Numbered from the stretch's first letter, positions 18,301 to 27,244 are shown. The stretch: 64,000 bases of DNA from Prevotellaceae bacterium KH2P17 (GCA_900199655.1 FZRE01000018.1:1-64000); one strand, 5' to 3'. Notes: generated by a model from the letters alone, not told the origin. A program made the numbers and translations.

Positions 18301-18888
18301 AAGAATGGCATTGGCGTACGGAACGGTGACGGTGAAGTTGCCGTTCACGTCGGTCACGGCTCCGGTATTCATGCCCTTTACCGTTATGGAGGCACCTATT
18401 AGCGTCTCGCGTGTAAGTTTGTCGATGACGCGGCCGTGAACCGTCACGTTTTCATCTTTGACCGGAGGCAGTGCGGTCTTAACTGCCACGGGCTCCGACC
18501 TCCTCACGCCCTTCCTCTTATACAGCGTAACCTGCCGCCCCATGAGCTTGTAGGCCACGTTGGTGTTGTTGAGCAGCACGTCCAGGGCAGCCCCGATGCT
18601 TTTGTCGCGCAGCTGTACGGAGATGCGCTTGCGCAGTTCCTTTCTCACCTCTTCGGTGTAGATGAACACGTAGCCGTCGCTTTTCTCAATCTTGCTGATA
18701 GCACTTTCTATCGTGGCATTGTTGACATTGAGCGTGATGTTGGCGCTTTGCGAATAGGCATTGGCCCCAAACACATTCATCACGCACACGAAGAGCAGAA
18801 GGATGGACAGCCACAGGCTTCTGCCGATGTTTCTTGCTCCCCCGTTACTGATGGTGGGGAGCGTTGTTTCAGGTATGTACATGTGCAT
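15319..18888 (-). CDS. SusC/RagA-family TonB-dependent transporter with STN domain
   Basis: A 1189-residue outer-membrane transporter. After an N-terminal hydrophobic export segment (residues about 25-46), an STN signalling domain (about 50-115, ITLNVNNATIESAISKIEKS) is followed by a carboxypeptidase-regulatory-like domain (about 150-230, VHGRVIDKLTRETLIGASI), the plug with the SusC-type stretch near ITTKDLAQSPTANINNALAG, and a 22-strand barrel ending in NFGVNVTF. The STN domain normally contacts a FecR anti-sigma factor across the periplasm, and such a gene lies directly upstream, with an ECF sigma factor before it: a complete trans-envelope signalling unit. The 122-bp gap after the FecR gene holds no clear promoter. 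Confidence 0.96.
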   Translation of the reverse strand: MHMYIPETTLPTISNGGARNIGRSLWLSILLLFVCVMNVFGANAYSQSANITLNVNNATIESAISKIEKSDGYVFIYTEEVRKELRKRISVQLRDKSIGAALDVLLNNTNVAYKLMGRQVTLYKRKGVRRSEPVAVKTALPPVKDENVTVHGRVIDKLTRETLIGASITVKGMNTGAVTDVNGNFTVTVPYANAILVVSYVGYQPREIHLEGRREIEVAMTEDAKALEEVVAVGYTRQRKETLTGAVATITTKDLAQSPTANINNALAGRLPGLIANQYSGGEPGVDKAEIFIRGKATFNDQSPIVIVDGVERDMSYLSPDEIETFTILKDASATAQYGIRGANGVVVITTKRGQANERAMVNFKASFGFDKAVKYPKYLGSADYAMLFNEAMRNDALMNGYSQEEIDRLPLFPQKSIDAFRNGQGYNWDYFDYAFKTAPQQDYTLSIQGGSDKVQYFVMANYFTQGTNYKYSSEENNGARSKFDRYNIRSNIDINITKNFYAKFDIGGRITDRTSPGTSADKVITLANTQPPMLPITLDPTGDASNDKIFVDNPRGVLFGTQTYRYNILGELTRTGYQNEKNTYFEGTLTLGHKLDFITPGLKVEGSFSYDFHGCRWIKRDIPYYGEGYKNFPGYATFEPVQGIDVYMDPTQQYTGVYGGGNKYNIDQNRNNSVDNRDQESRYYAQFKLEYNRTFNSVHEVSALFLANRSERTVGNQPYYRYQGMTGHATYNYMRKYLTEFSFGYNGSENFARGQRYGFFPSASVGWVISNEKFMERTQSWLDYLKVRASYGLVGSDKLPGDRFAYLSYYERADRYSFGPTLDNWLDGNREARLGNAALTWEKAKKTNFGIDITMLNQRLSMSFDFFIENRYNILTNLHTNAGDDIQRIDYPSIVGKSSPYINSSKVRNHGFDIEMTWMDKIGKDFRYYVKPNFTFARNKIIFTNEIDWGTNTWRKATGKSMYTNFCYVFDHFVADQAEADALNQLGIQAAAGKLIPGDAVYKDMNGDKVIDDKDRAATGYPRSPEIMFGVPVGFSYKGLDFSILFQGAANTSIQLTGAAIYDFPNFDQDKMGKVKGIHLQRWTADNAASAKYPALHLGTHLNNKNSHSSLFLYDGRYVRLKNIEIGYSLPHNIIRVANLQQVRFYVQGQNLITWDRLDDVDVDPETSSNGTWYPIQKTINFGVNVTF

Positions 18889-19010
18889 TAAATTTATGAT
18901 TATAAAAGAATGGTAGTAGAAAAACAGAGTAAGGTTTCAGCATGTGGAGGGAGGCCTGCAGGCATCTCTCGGCCGGCGTGTTTTGTGGTTAGTTCTTTTC
19001 ATAGGTTCAA

Positions 19011-20195
19011 TTATTGTTTGTCAGTCAGTCTTACCGTGTTTCCGCTGCGGGTGTAGTGGGTCGAGGTGAGCAGCGAGATGGAGGTCAGCACGTCGTCGAT
19101 GTTGCCCGATAGCAGCAGCTTGCCCGTTACGTGCTTGCCCGACAGGGCTGCCGCACGGGCGTCGAAGCTCACGTTGTAGTACTTGCTCACGCGGTTCAGC
19201 ACCTGTGCTATGGGCGTGTTGTCAAAGATGAAGATGCCGTTCACCCAGCTTGTGTAGAGTTCCGGGTCCACGTGTTGTTTGGCCAGCCGGCCGCCGTTAA
19301 GCGATGCCATCTCGTTGGGCTTCATCTCCACGCTGCTGCCGTTGGCGGCGCGTACGCTCACCTTGCCTCTCACCAGAACCACCGACGAGTTGCCCTCGCC
19401 CGCGTAGGCCGACAGGTTGAAGCAGGTGCCGTGGACCGTTACGTCGAGCTTCGGAGTGTGCACGATGAACGGATGACGGGCCGACCGGGCCACGTCTATG
19501 TATATCTCCCCGTCTACGCGGATGTGGCGTTCGCCGCCCGCGAAGGTGCCGGGGAATTCCATCTCCGTGCCCGAATTTATCCACACACGAGAGCCGTCGG
19601 CCAGTGTAACGAAGGTGCGCTTGCCGTAGGGCACCACTATCCGGTTGGTCTTGCCGCCGGCTATCACCATTTTGCTGGCCTTGCGGGCGCTGTCGGTGCA
19701 GGTAATGTGGCCGTTGGAGAGCTGCAGCTGCGTGTTTTCCTGCAGCTGCACGGTCTTGTTTCCGGCGATGAGCAGGATGTCCTCGTCGGGCTGTATCTGG
19801 CCTACTATTTCTTCCCTCACGGGGTTCAGGCTCCTGTCGTGTGCAAAATACAGATACAGGGTGGCCGAGAGCAGCACCACCAGGCATGCCGCCACGCCTG
19901 CCGCACGGTAGATGCGCAGCCGGCGCCGGCGCCTGTCGGCCGCTGCCAGGTGCTCGCAGATGCTGCGGTACAGTACGTCGGTATCCGCAAAGGTGCGCTC
20001 GTTGATGCGTATCTGGTCGCAGGCAGCAATGGCCTCGTCGAACTCTTGCTGTTCTTCGGGGTGGCTGCGGATGTAGTTCTGCCAGTATTCATCCTGCTCG
20101 GGAGTACGCGTGAGGCGCCAGAGGATGAAGCTCCTGTCTTTGGAATTGAGGAAAGCAGAATGGCTGAATGTATGTTGTCGTTTGTCCATTTTCAT
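19011..20195 (-). CDS. FecR-family anti-sigma factor
   Basis: A 394-residue inner-membrane anti-sigma factor. The N-terminal cytoplasmic part should hold the sigma factor; one membrane helix (AGVAACLVVLLSATLYLYFA) lies near residue 100; then the periplasmic FecR domain (RTFVTLADGSRVWINSGTEM, HPFIVHTPKLDVTVHGTCFN) and a C-terminal DUF4974-type region (TPIAQVLNRVSKYYNVSF). Start at the ATG giving MKMDKRQH; a second ATG two codons later is also possible, and a TTG further up is less likely. It probably couples ligand loading of the downstream SusC to release of the upstream sigma factor. Confidence 0.94.
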   Translation of the reverse strand: MKMDKRQHTFSHSAFLNSKDRSFILWRLTRTPEQDEYWQNYIRSHPEEQQEFDEAIAACDQIRINERTFADTDVLYRSICEHLAAADRRRRRLRIYRAAGVAACLVVLLSATLYLYFAHDRSLNPVREEIVGQIQPDEDILLIAGNKTVQLQENTQLQLSNGHITCTDSARKASKMVIAGGKTNRIVVPYGKRTFVTLADGSRVWINSGTEMEFPGTFAGGERHIRVDGEIYIDVARSARHPFIVHTPKLDVTVHGTCFNLSAYAGEGNSSVVLVRGKVSVRAANGSSVEMKPNEMASLNGGRLAKQHVDPELYTSWVNGIFIFDNTPIAQVLNRVSKYYNVSFDARAAALSGKHVTGKLLLSGNIDDVLTSISLLTSTHYTRSGNTVRLTDKQ

Positions 20196-20301
20196 GTAAT
20201 AACAACCTAAGGACAATCACACCCGGAGATTGTAGACACGCGGCGGTACGGAAAGAAGGGTGATTTAACAAACATTAAGTCTCCCTCCGCGGTTCCTGCA
20301 A

Positions 20302-20919
20302 CTATGAGAAATCTCTCAGGTAGGCGAGGAACATGACCACCACGAGCGGCATGTCCATCTCCGAAGCCTTGCGTCTCATGGTCTCCAGGGCGCGGTACAC
20401 CAGCTTGCGTACCGACCCGTTGGTCATTTCCAGCAACCGGGCAATGTCGTCGTAGGCCATGTTCTGCATGTAACGCAGATAGATGGCCTCGCGCTGGCGG
20501 GGTGTAAGTTCGCGCAGCAGCGCTGCCACGTTGTCGCGCAGCAGCGCCCGGTCTTCCTCGTTGGTCAGCGTGTCGAGTATCGTCACCTCGGTGGCAAAGG
20601 GCAGTTCTTCTATCTTCACGTCCTTCAGCCGGGTGTTGCGCAGGCCGGTGCTTATCAGCCTGTTCCTGAACGAACCGAACAGGTAGACCGTTATGTTGCC
20701 TATCTCGTAGCTGCGGCCTGCATCCTGAAAGAGGCGGAAAAACAAGTCGTGGGCCACGTCCTTGCACGTTTCCTCGTCGAAACCGAGGCTGCATCCGTAA
20801 GCCAACAGGTCGTGAATGTTCAGGTCGTAGATACGGGAGAAGGCCTTCTCCCTGTCCACGCCGCTTACAAAATTGCTCCAATAGGCATTCAGCTGCTCCT
20901 GTTTCTCTTTCGTTCGCAT
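20302..20919 (-). CDS. ECF RNA polymerase sigma factor
   Basis: A 205-residue sigma-70-type factor with only regions 2 and 4. Region 2 covers DLLAYGCSLGFDEETCKDVAHDLF and region 4 covers LTPRQREAIYLRYMQNMAYD with the helix-turn-helix ARLLEMTNGSVRKLVYRALE. It heads the sigma / FecR / SusC / SusD order typical of Bacteroidetes ECF-controlled nutrient loci and should drive susC transcription when released by the anti-sigma factor. A TACCTTTG box about 85 nt upstream suggests expression by the housekeeping sigma factor. Confidence 0.95.
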   Translation of the reverse strand: MRTKEKQEQLNAYWSNFVSGVDREKAFSRIYDLNIHDLLAYGCSLGFDEETCKDVAHDLFFRLFQDAGRSYEIGNITVYLFGSFRNRLISTGLRNTRLKDVKIEELPFATEVTILDTLTNEEDRALLRDNVAALLRELTPRQREAIYLRYMQNMAYDDIARLLEMTNGSVRKLVYRALETMRRKASEMDMPLVVVMFLAYLRDFS

Positions 20920-21001
20920 GTCATCAGGTTTTCCCGTTGGCTGTTTTTCCTTTTTATATATAAGGCCGGCTGCGGGGGGATGTCACGAGGTTTGTTCTTT
21001 G

Positions 21002-21030
21002 CAAAGGTACAAAAAAAATGAGAATGGCAA
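21002..21030 (-). promoter_or_regulatory. Promoter of the ECF sigma gene
   Basis: Minus strand: TTG (21030-21028), an 18-bp gap, TACCTTTG (21009-21002). The gap is slightly short of the usual 19-21 bp. Confidence 0.55.
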
Positions 21031-21077
21031 GTTTTTCGGCTCATAAGTAATCTGAATATCTGCCTCCGGAGGTGTCC

Positions 21078-21136
21078 TTCAAGCGTCTTGAAAGCATCCT
21101 TCAACGAGCTTGAAGATGCCCTTCAAGGGGCTTGAA
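21078..21136. repeat. Triplet palindrome array C2 (22-bp step)
   Basis: Palindromes start at 21078, 21100 and 21122. The gap between the sigma gene and the next susC (about 1.1 kb) holds this array, a lone TTAGG-type arm (21220-21258) and the composite repeat at 21276; no gene is evident. Confidence 0.95.
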
Positions 21137-21275
21137 AGGCATCTTTTTCTTCCTTACATGTAACCTATTGATTTGCAGATGGTTGCAAATTAAACTTATG
21201 AAGAGCCATTTGCAGGGCCATCATCCCCTCCTAACCTCCCCTTTCTAAGGGGAGGAAAGGCTGCTGATAGTTTTT

Positions 21276-21773
21276 AAAGACAGCGTAACCGCGTAATTTT
21301 TCTGCTGCTGTTGCGGTGTAAAGACAGAGTAACAAAGTATTTTTTCTGCTGCTCTTGCAGTGTAAAGACAGAGTAACAAAGTATTTTTTCTGCTGCTCTT
21401 GCAGTGTAAAGACAGAGTAACAAAGTATTGTTTTACTGCTGTGGGGGTGTTTATACGTTAAGAAAGAATAAGCAACAATGTGCTGCAAAGCTAACTGGTA
21501 TCCTCCCCTTGGAAAGGGGAGGCGGAGGAGGGGATGACCACTTGGCAGGCAGTTGACAATCTGCCGGCAGGCTGTTGGTAATTTCCTGGTGTAATCATCC
21601 CCTCCTAACCTCCCCTTTCTAAGGGGAGGATACAGGTTTGCCATGTGGGTATTCATTGCTGTTTTTCCATCTATCACTTTCCCGTTTTATAAATCAAGCA
21701 GCGAAAAAATTACTCTGTTACTCTGTCTTTAAAAAGCATCTACGCTGTCTTTCACCCGCAGCAGCAAGCCAGC
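21276..21773 (+). repeat. Composite repeat: 44-bp tandem units, paired hairpin arms, right 180-bp direct repeat
   Basis: 'aaagacag' units start at 21276, 21320, 21364 and 21408 (exact 44-bp steps). A CGGAGG-type arm begins at 21499 and the TTAGG-type arm at 21594, 95 bp apart. Inverted 'gtcttt' units follow at 21725 and 21747 (22 bp). 21594-21773 is the right copy of the direct repeat at 13111. Confidence 0.92.
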
Positions 21774-21959
21774 TGTGCATGATTATGCGGCGAAAAAGAT
21801 GGCGGCTGGTCCGTTGCTCGTCCCATGCGGACCTGCCAATTCGGACAAGCTGCTGTGGGGAAGGCGCGGTTTCTGGCAGCAGAAAGCTGAAGATTAAGGT
21901 ACGAAATTACATATTCTTTCTTTTTCGAGCTTAAATATTAAGATTTATTGGTTAAACTC

Positions 21960-21989
21960 TTGCTTGTCTTAAAAATATTATTATATTTG
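21960..21989 (+). promoter_or_regulatory. Promoter of second susC
   Basis: TTG at 21960-21962, a 19-bp gap, TATATTTG at 21982-21989, 48 nt before the ATG. Confidence 0.75.
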
Positions 21990-22037
21990 CAAAAACAAGT
22001 CAAAAATACGAAGTTTACATACTTAATACCAACAACT

Positions 22038-25000
22038 ATGAAACAGGCAACGCTCAACACCGACCCGGCCACCGGTCGCGCAACGGCTAAACGACTGTTT
22101 GTAACGGGCGTGCTCACCCTGATGATTGCGCTCCCGGCCGTGGCTCAGAAGACCGTTACGGGCACCGTTACCGACGAACAGGGCGAACCGCTCTACGGAG
22201 TCAGTATCGTGATGAAAGGCACGGCTCGCGGGGTAACGTCAGATGCCAAGGGCCAGTTCAGCCTCAAAGTGGACGACGAGAGCACCATTCTCGTATTCCG
22301 CTACCTTGGTATGGAGCCCCAGCAGGCATCCGTCAGGGGGCGCACAAGGCTTGAGGTAAAGCTCCGGGAGTCGTCGTCCACCCTCTCGGAGGTGACGGTG
22401 GTCTCCACGGGTTACCAGCGGCTGAGCCGCGAACGCTCCACGGCGGCCTTCGGTTTCGTGGACTCCACGCGCCTGAACAACCAGAACTTCCGCAATCTGG
22501 AGACGGCTCTGGAGGGCCAGGTGGCCGGTCTGAGGGTGAATACAGTGAACGACGGCACCTCTCAACAGCCCATTATACGCGGCGTGGGCACGCTTTCGGC
22601 CGACGTGGGTACGCAGCCGCTCATCGTTATTGACAACATGCCGACGGGCATGTCGTTAACTGACATCAACCCGTACATCGTAGAGAGCATCACTGTACTG
22701 AAGGATGCGGCCGCTGCCAGCATCTACGGAGCGCGCGCGGCCAATGGTGTTATCGTGGTGACGACGAAGAGCGCCCGCAACGAAGGGGTGCACGTGAGCG
22801 TGAATGCCGACTGGTTCCTGACCTCGAAGCAGAACTTCGACGCCCTTCACCTGCAGTCGGCAAGCCAGATGATTGACTTCCAGACGCAGCTGTTCGACTC
22901 CTACGTGGCCGACGCCGGCAGCATCGATGCCTACTTCGACAACCGTGGCGCTGCCTACTATCAGCCCCTCTACCAGCTCTACCGCGACCGGCATGACGGC
23001 AAACTCACACAGGCAGAGGTTGACGCGCAGCTGGCCGGCTGGCGCAAAAACGACTACTACGCCCAGTATCGCGACCATCTGTGGCGCACGGCCGTGAACC
23101 AGCGCTACAATGTACGCCTCTCGCAACGCGCCGGCAAGAGCAACCACTCGCTCACGTTCAGCTACTCCAACTCCAAAGGACAGGACAAGGCCGACTTCGG
23201 TACCAATGCCTTTGCCGTCTACCTGCACAGCAACTACAAGCTCGCTAAGTGGCTCAGCGTTGATGCGGGCATAGACGTGAACCTGGCACAGGGCCGGCAG
23301 GGAACCTCCTACGGCTACAACTCACAGGAACGCTACCTGCAACTGATAGACGCCGAGGGCCGCAGCGTGACCTATCCCAACGCCTCCTTCGGCGGCTATG
23401 CGGGGCAGGGCACGAACCTGAACGCCATCGCCGCCGTGGCTCACCCCGACCTCTACATGCCTTTCTCGTTCAATGCCATCGACCAACTGCACGAGAGCAT
23501 GACCAAAACAAAGAGCGTGAGCCTGCGCCCCTTTGTAAGTATCGACGCGCAGTTCCTCCGATTCTTCCGCTACACCTTGAGCTACCAGTACGAGTGGAAC
23601 CAAAATAAAACGGAGCTGTTCGACGAGCAGAACTCCTATGCCATGCGCATGACGCACAACGGCATGATAACGGCCGACGGCAAGAGCCTGCTCCCCACGG
23701 GCGGCAGATACCGCCAGACGGAGCTCGGAAGCAACAACTACACGCTGCGTAACCAGCTGGGGTTCGACCGCACCTGGCTGCACCACGCCGTCAATGCCAT
23801 CGTAGGCATGGAGTTCAGGCAGAACCACAGGCCCCGCATCATTGAGCAGCTGATGTACGGATACAATCCGCAGACGCTCACATCCGTCAACATGGACTGG
23901 GCCACTCTGCACGACACGGGCTGGGAGAGCGAGCTCTACGGCCGCAACATGACACTGGGCGGGCCCGCCACCCGGCAGCAGATCACGCGCCACCGCTATG
24001 CTTCGCTCTACGCCAATGCCGGCTATACCTTCATGCAGAAGTACAACCTCACGGCCAGCATACGCTGGGATGAGGCCGACCTCTTCGGTCTCGACACCAA
24101 CGAACAGAAGCATCCGCTCTGGTCCTTGGGTGCAGGATGGCTGCTGTCGGAGGAGAAATTCATGAAGACCGTGCGCTGGATAGACTATCTCCGACTGCGT
24201 GCAACCTACGGAATCAACGGCAACGTGGACCAGGCTTCTGCCACTTACTTCGTTGCCACGTACAAGACGCAGCGCAATCCCGTGACCTCCACCTACCTTG
24301 ACTACGGCGACGACGACCTGCCCAACCCGCGACTGCGCTGGGAAAAGACCGCCACCACCAACGTGGGTGTCGACTTCCGCGTGCTCGATAACGTGCTTAG
24401 CGGAAGCCTGGAGTATTACAACCGCCGCGCCAGTGACCTGCTGGTGAAGCGTTACCTGGACCCAACGCTCGGCGCGGAGAACCGAGTTGTGAACAACGGA
24501 GCCATGCGCAACCGCGGCGTTGAGCTCACCCTGAACGCCAACATCTACCGTAACCGCGACTGGAAGGTGGCTGCCAGCCTCACCTACTCGCGCAACTCGA
24601 ACCGCATACTCGAAGTAGACGTGAACCAGAACGCCACGGCGGCCGACTTTATCCGCGCCCCGCAGAACAACTTCATCAAAGGAACAGCCTACAACACCCT
24701 GTGGGCCTACAGGCTCGGAAGGGTGGAGAACGGCTATCCCGTGATACTTGACGACGAGGGAAACGACATGGTTACCTTCGGTGCTGACGGCGACGTGGCC
24801 TCCATTCGCTACTCCTCGAGCCTCAAGGGCACCGCTGCGCTGAAGAACTGCGGCACCATCACGCCCAAGTACAACGGCGGAGTGGGGCTGCAGGTGGGCT
24901 GGAGAGACATCGAACTCAATGCCATGTTCATCTTCGCCGGCGGCAACAAGTTGCGCATGCCCACGCCTTCGCTCTCGCAGGGAGGCGACAACACGCGCGA

Positions 25001-25352
25001 AAGTCTTACGAGCTGGAATGGCACCAGCGGCGTGCGGCTGTATCACGACATGTCGGTAACGGCACGGCAGTACGCCTCTGCCTTCGACGAATGGTGGCAG
25101 TACAGCGACGCCCGGGTAAAGAGCGCCGCCTTCATGAAGCTGCGCAACGTGAGCATCAGCTACCACCTGCCGCGCCCGCTCTGCCGTAAGGCAGGCATGA
25201 GCGGCATCGCCCTGCGCCTGCAGGCCAGCAACCTGCTCTCCTGGTCGGCAGCAGGCGACGACATAGACCCCGAGACCTTCGGCCTCAACGGCGGCTCCCG
25301 CTCCATGAAGAGGCCGCGAACCTTCTCCATCGGACTATCGGCTAACTTCTAA
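22038..25352 (+). CDS. SusC/RagA-family TonB-dependent transporter
   Basis: A 1104-residue SusC-like transporter. A signal segment (LFVTGVLTLMIALPAVAQ) is followed at once by the carboxypeptidase-regulatory-like domain (VTGTVTDEQGEPLYGVSIVM), the plug (VTVVSTGYQRLSRERSTAAF, VLKDAAAASIYGARAANGVI) and the barrel ending in FSIGLSANF. There is no STN domain, so unlike the first SusC it is not expected to signal to an anti-sigma factor. SusD follows after 18 nt. Start is the ATG giving MKQATLN; the frame is open further upstream but lies across the promoter. The substrate is unknown. Confidence 0.95.
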   Translation: MKQATLNTDPATGRATAKRLFVTGVLTLMIALPAVAQKTVTGTVTDEQGEPLYGVSIVMKGTARGVTSDAKGQFSLKVDDESTILVFRYLGMEPQQASVRGRTRLEVKLRESSSTLSEVTVVSTGYQRLSRERSTAAFGFVDSTRLNNQNFRNLETALEGQVAGLRVNTVNDGTSQQPIIRGVGTLSADVGTQPLIVIDNMPTGMSLTDINPYIVESITVLKDAAAASIYGARAANGVIVVTTKSARNEGVHVSVNADWFLTSKQNFDALHLQSASQMIDFQTQLFDSYVADAGSIDAYFDNRGAAYYQPLYQLYRDRHDGKLTQAEVDAQLAGWRKNDYYAQYRDHLWRTAVNQRYNVRLSQRAGKSNHSLTFSYSNSKGQDKADFGTNAFAVYLHSNYKLAKWLSVDAGIDVNLAQGRQGTSYGYNSQERYLQLIDAEGRSVTYPNASFGGYAGQGTNLNAIAAVAHPDLYMPFSFNAIDQLHESMTKTKSVSLRPFVSIDAQFLRFFRYTLSYQYEWNQNKTELFDEQNSYAMRMTHNGMITADGKSLLPTGGRYRQTELGSNNYTLRNQLGFDRTWLHHAVNAIVGMEFRQNHRPRIIEQLMYGYNPQTLTSVNMDWATLHDTGWESELYGRNMTLGGPATRQQITRHRYASLYANAGYTFMQKYNLTASIRWDEADLFGLDTNEQKHPLWSLGAGWLLSEEKFMKTVRWIDYLRLRATYGINGNVDQASATYFVATYKTQRNPVTSTYLDYGDDDLPNPRLRWEKTATTNVGVDFRVLDNVLSGSLEYYNRRASDLLVKRYLDPTLGAENRVVNNGAMRNRGVELTLNANIYRNRDWKVAASLTYSRNSNRILEVDVNQNATAADFIRAPQNNFIKGTAYNTLWAYRLGRVENGYPVILDDEGNDMVTFGADGDVASIRYSSSLKGTAALKNCGTITPKYNGGVGLQVGWRDIELNAMFIFAGGNKLRMPTPSLSQGGDNTRESLTSWNGTSGVRLYHDMSVTARQYASAFDEWWQYSDARVKSAAFMKLRNVSISYHLPRPLCRKAGMSGIALRLQASNLLSWSAAGDDIDPETFGLNGGSRSMKRPRTFSIGLSANF

Positions 25353-25370
25353 CCTAACCCCACACAGAAC

Positions 25371-26807
25371 ATGTATATGCGCAAGATAATCTCCCTCCTG
25401 GCGGTACTCGGGGCGCTCCTTTGCACCTCCTGCGACCACTACATCGACATCAAGCCCACCGGCGACATAACTATAGACTCCGCCCGGCAGTACCTCCAGC
25501 TGGTCGCCATCCCCAACCGGGCGTACTATCCCACGGCCTTTGCCATGCTGACGGACAACAGCTGGATTAAGGAATCGACCGTTTTCGGCAACGAGAACAT
25601 CTCCTTCGACGGCATCAACACCACCTTCAACGAGGCTGCCGACAGGCTCGTGCTACGCGACAACAACCTCTACGAGAACTGCTACGACTACATCCTGCGG
25701 CAGAACATCGTGCTCTCGGAGGTTGATGCCAGCATCGGAGACGACGCCACCAAGTGGCTGGCCAAGGCCGAGGCACGCACCATGAGGGCGTGGGACCACT
25801 TCGTGGCCGTTAACACCTTTGCCAAAGCCTACGACCCGCAGACCGCCGGCACGGACGGAGGCGTGGCCATCGTGAGCGAATACAACCTGGAAAAGAACCC
25901 GACGAAAGCCACCGTGGCCGAAGTGTACGACTTCATTCTCCGCGAGATTGATGAAGCAGCGCCCCAACTCTCCGCCAATCCCATGGACGTGTACCACCCC
26001 TCACGCGCCTTCGGCTACGCTTTCCAGGCGCAGGCCCACCTCTTCCACCACGACTGGCAGCAGGCCCTGGAAGCTGCAGAGAAGTCTCTGGAACTGAACA
26101 ACCGGCTGGTTGACTACGTTGCCCTGCAGGAAGCCGACCCGCAGTCGGACTGGAAAACGGCCACGCCCTATGCCAAAGGCGACAATCCCGAAGTGCTTAA
26201 CTACGCCGGCATGGGCGGGGTAACGGACAACCTGACCTACACCTACGGTATGATAAGCCCCGAGCTGGTGCAGCTCATGGGGCCCGACGACTGCCGACTC
26301 TCGCTCTTCTTCAAGACCACCGGCAACTCGTCGTACTACTTCGACGAGGGTTCGGGCGCCGCGCTGTGGAACTCCCGCGCCACCTACACCCGCTTCTACT
26401 ACAGCTCCGTGGGGCTCCGAACGGCCGAGGTGTACCTCATCAAGGCCGAATGTCAGGCCCGCCTGGGCGACCTCGCCGGCGCCACGGCCACGCTCAACCT
26501 GCTGCGTGCCAAGCGCATCAGGGGCGACTCGGCCCTCATCTCGCAACCCGCAACGGAGCAGGAGATGATGATGCAGGTCATCACCGAGCGCCGCAAGGAA
26601 CTGCTCTTTGGCTTCCACCGCTTCTGGGACCTCAAACGGCTGAACACGGAGCCGGCCTACGCCACGACCGTTACGCGTACCTTCCCGCTCGTTTCCACCG
26701 ACTTTGCACACCAAACCTACACGCTCCGCCCCGGCTCCAGCCTCTACATCATCCCCTTCCCCGAGAGTGTAAGGAGCATGAACCCCAACATCACCAACAA
26801 TTATTAG
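25371..26807 (+). CDS. SusD/RagB-family outer-membrane lipoprotein
   Basis: A 478-residue SusD-like lipoprotein with a lipobox (ALLCTSC, Cys21) and the family motif ITERRKELLFGFHRFWDLKR near residue 405. It pairs with the SusC encoded 18 nt upstream. A second ATG two codons in (MRKIIS) may be the true start. It is shorter than the other two SusD proteins here. No hydrolase is attached to this pair; the serine hydrolase beyond it is convergent and the trehalase has its own promoter. Confidence 0.94.
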   Translation: MYMRKIISLLAVLGALLCTSCDHYIDIKPTGDITIDSARQYLQLVAIPNRAYYPTAFAMLTDNSWIKESTVFGNENISFDGINTTFNEAADRLVLRDNNLYENCYDYILRQNIVLSEVDASIGDDATKWLAKAEARTMRAWDHFVAVNTFAKAYDPQTAGTDGGVAIVSEYNLEKNPTKATVAEVYDFILREIDEAAPQLSANPMDVYHPSRAFGYAFQAQAHLFHHDWQQALEAAEKSLELNNRLVDYVALQEADPQSDWKTATPYAKGDNPEVLNYAGMGGVTDNLTYTYGMISPELVQLMGPDDCRLSLFFKTTGNSSYYFDEGSGAALWNSRATYTRFYYSSVGLRTAEVYLIKAECQARLGDLAGATATLNLLRAKRIRGDSALISQPATEQEMMMQVITERRKELLFGFHRFWDLKRLNTEPAYATTVTRTFPLVSTDFAHQTYTLRPGSSLYIIPFPESVRSMNPNITNNY

Positions 26808-26960
26808 GTCGTGGGGGAAGCCTGCCCCGGCCCTCACGAAGGGAGGGAGCACTGTTGTGAGCGGCGGGTGGATAGGAGTAAAGACTGCCGTTCTTGCCCC
26901 CATGCAATCCATACCATAAGGCTCCCTCCCCTTGGGAGGGTTGGGGTAGGCTCCCCTTTA

Positions 26961-27104
26961 TCATCCCCTCCTCCGCCTCCCCTTTCCAAGGGGAGGATAC
27001 CAGATACCCTTTCCGCTGTTATTATATATGGAGTTAGCTGGCGTATGCGTACAGGCGCCAGAGTATCCTCCCCTTGGAAAGGGGAGGTTAGGAGGGGATG
27101 ATGG
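26961..27104. repeat. Hairpin-arm pair in tail-inward orientation
   Basis: The two arms (26961-27001 CGGAGG type, inverted; 27064-27104 TTAGG type, forward) face the opposite way to all other pairs: their 'tatcc' ends point inward. The surrounding 550-bp gap holds this pair and triplet array C3; no gene is evident. Confidence 0.85.
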
Positions 27105-27185
27105 AGGCAGGAAAGGTTCTTTTACGGCTCTGTCAATAAGTTATTAAAAATCAACAAGTTATGAGCAGATGAATAAAAGGTGCCC

Positions 27186-27244
27186 TTCAAGCCTCTTGAA
27201 AGCCACCTTCAAGGACGCTGAAGGATGCCTTCAAGGAGCTTGAA
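27186..27244. repeat. Triplet palindrome array C3 (22-bp step)
   Basis: Units start at 27186, 27208 and 27230; the middle one is imperfect (ttcaaggacgctgaa). Confidence 0.9.

Noticed and set aside
20196..20216. TTG start extending the FecR protein by seven residues.
   Set aside because: ATG codons at 20195 and 20189 match the family start; the extension has no conserved feature.
13111..21773. Composite transposon carrying the first susCD locus.
   Set aside because: No transposase or integrase gene, and I saw no target-site duplication. The direct repeats are retained only as possible recombination sites.
23322..25166. A 614-codon minus-strand frame opposite the second susC.
   Set aside because: A shadow of the SusC barrel; valine/glycine/histidine-rich composition without any domain or signal.
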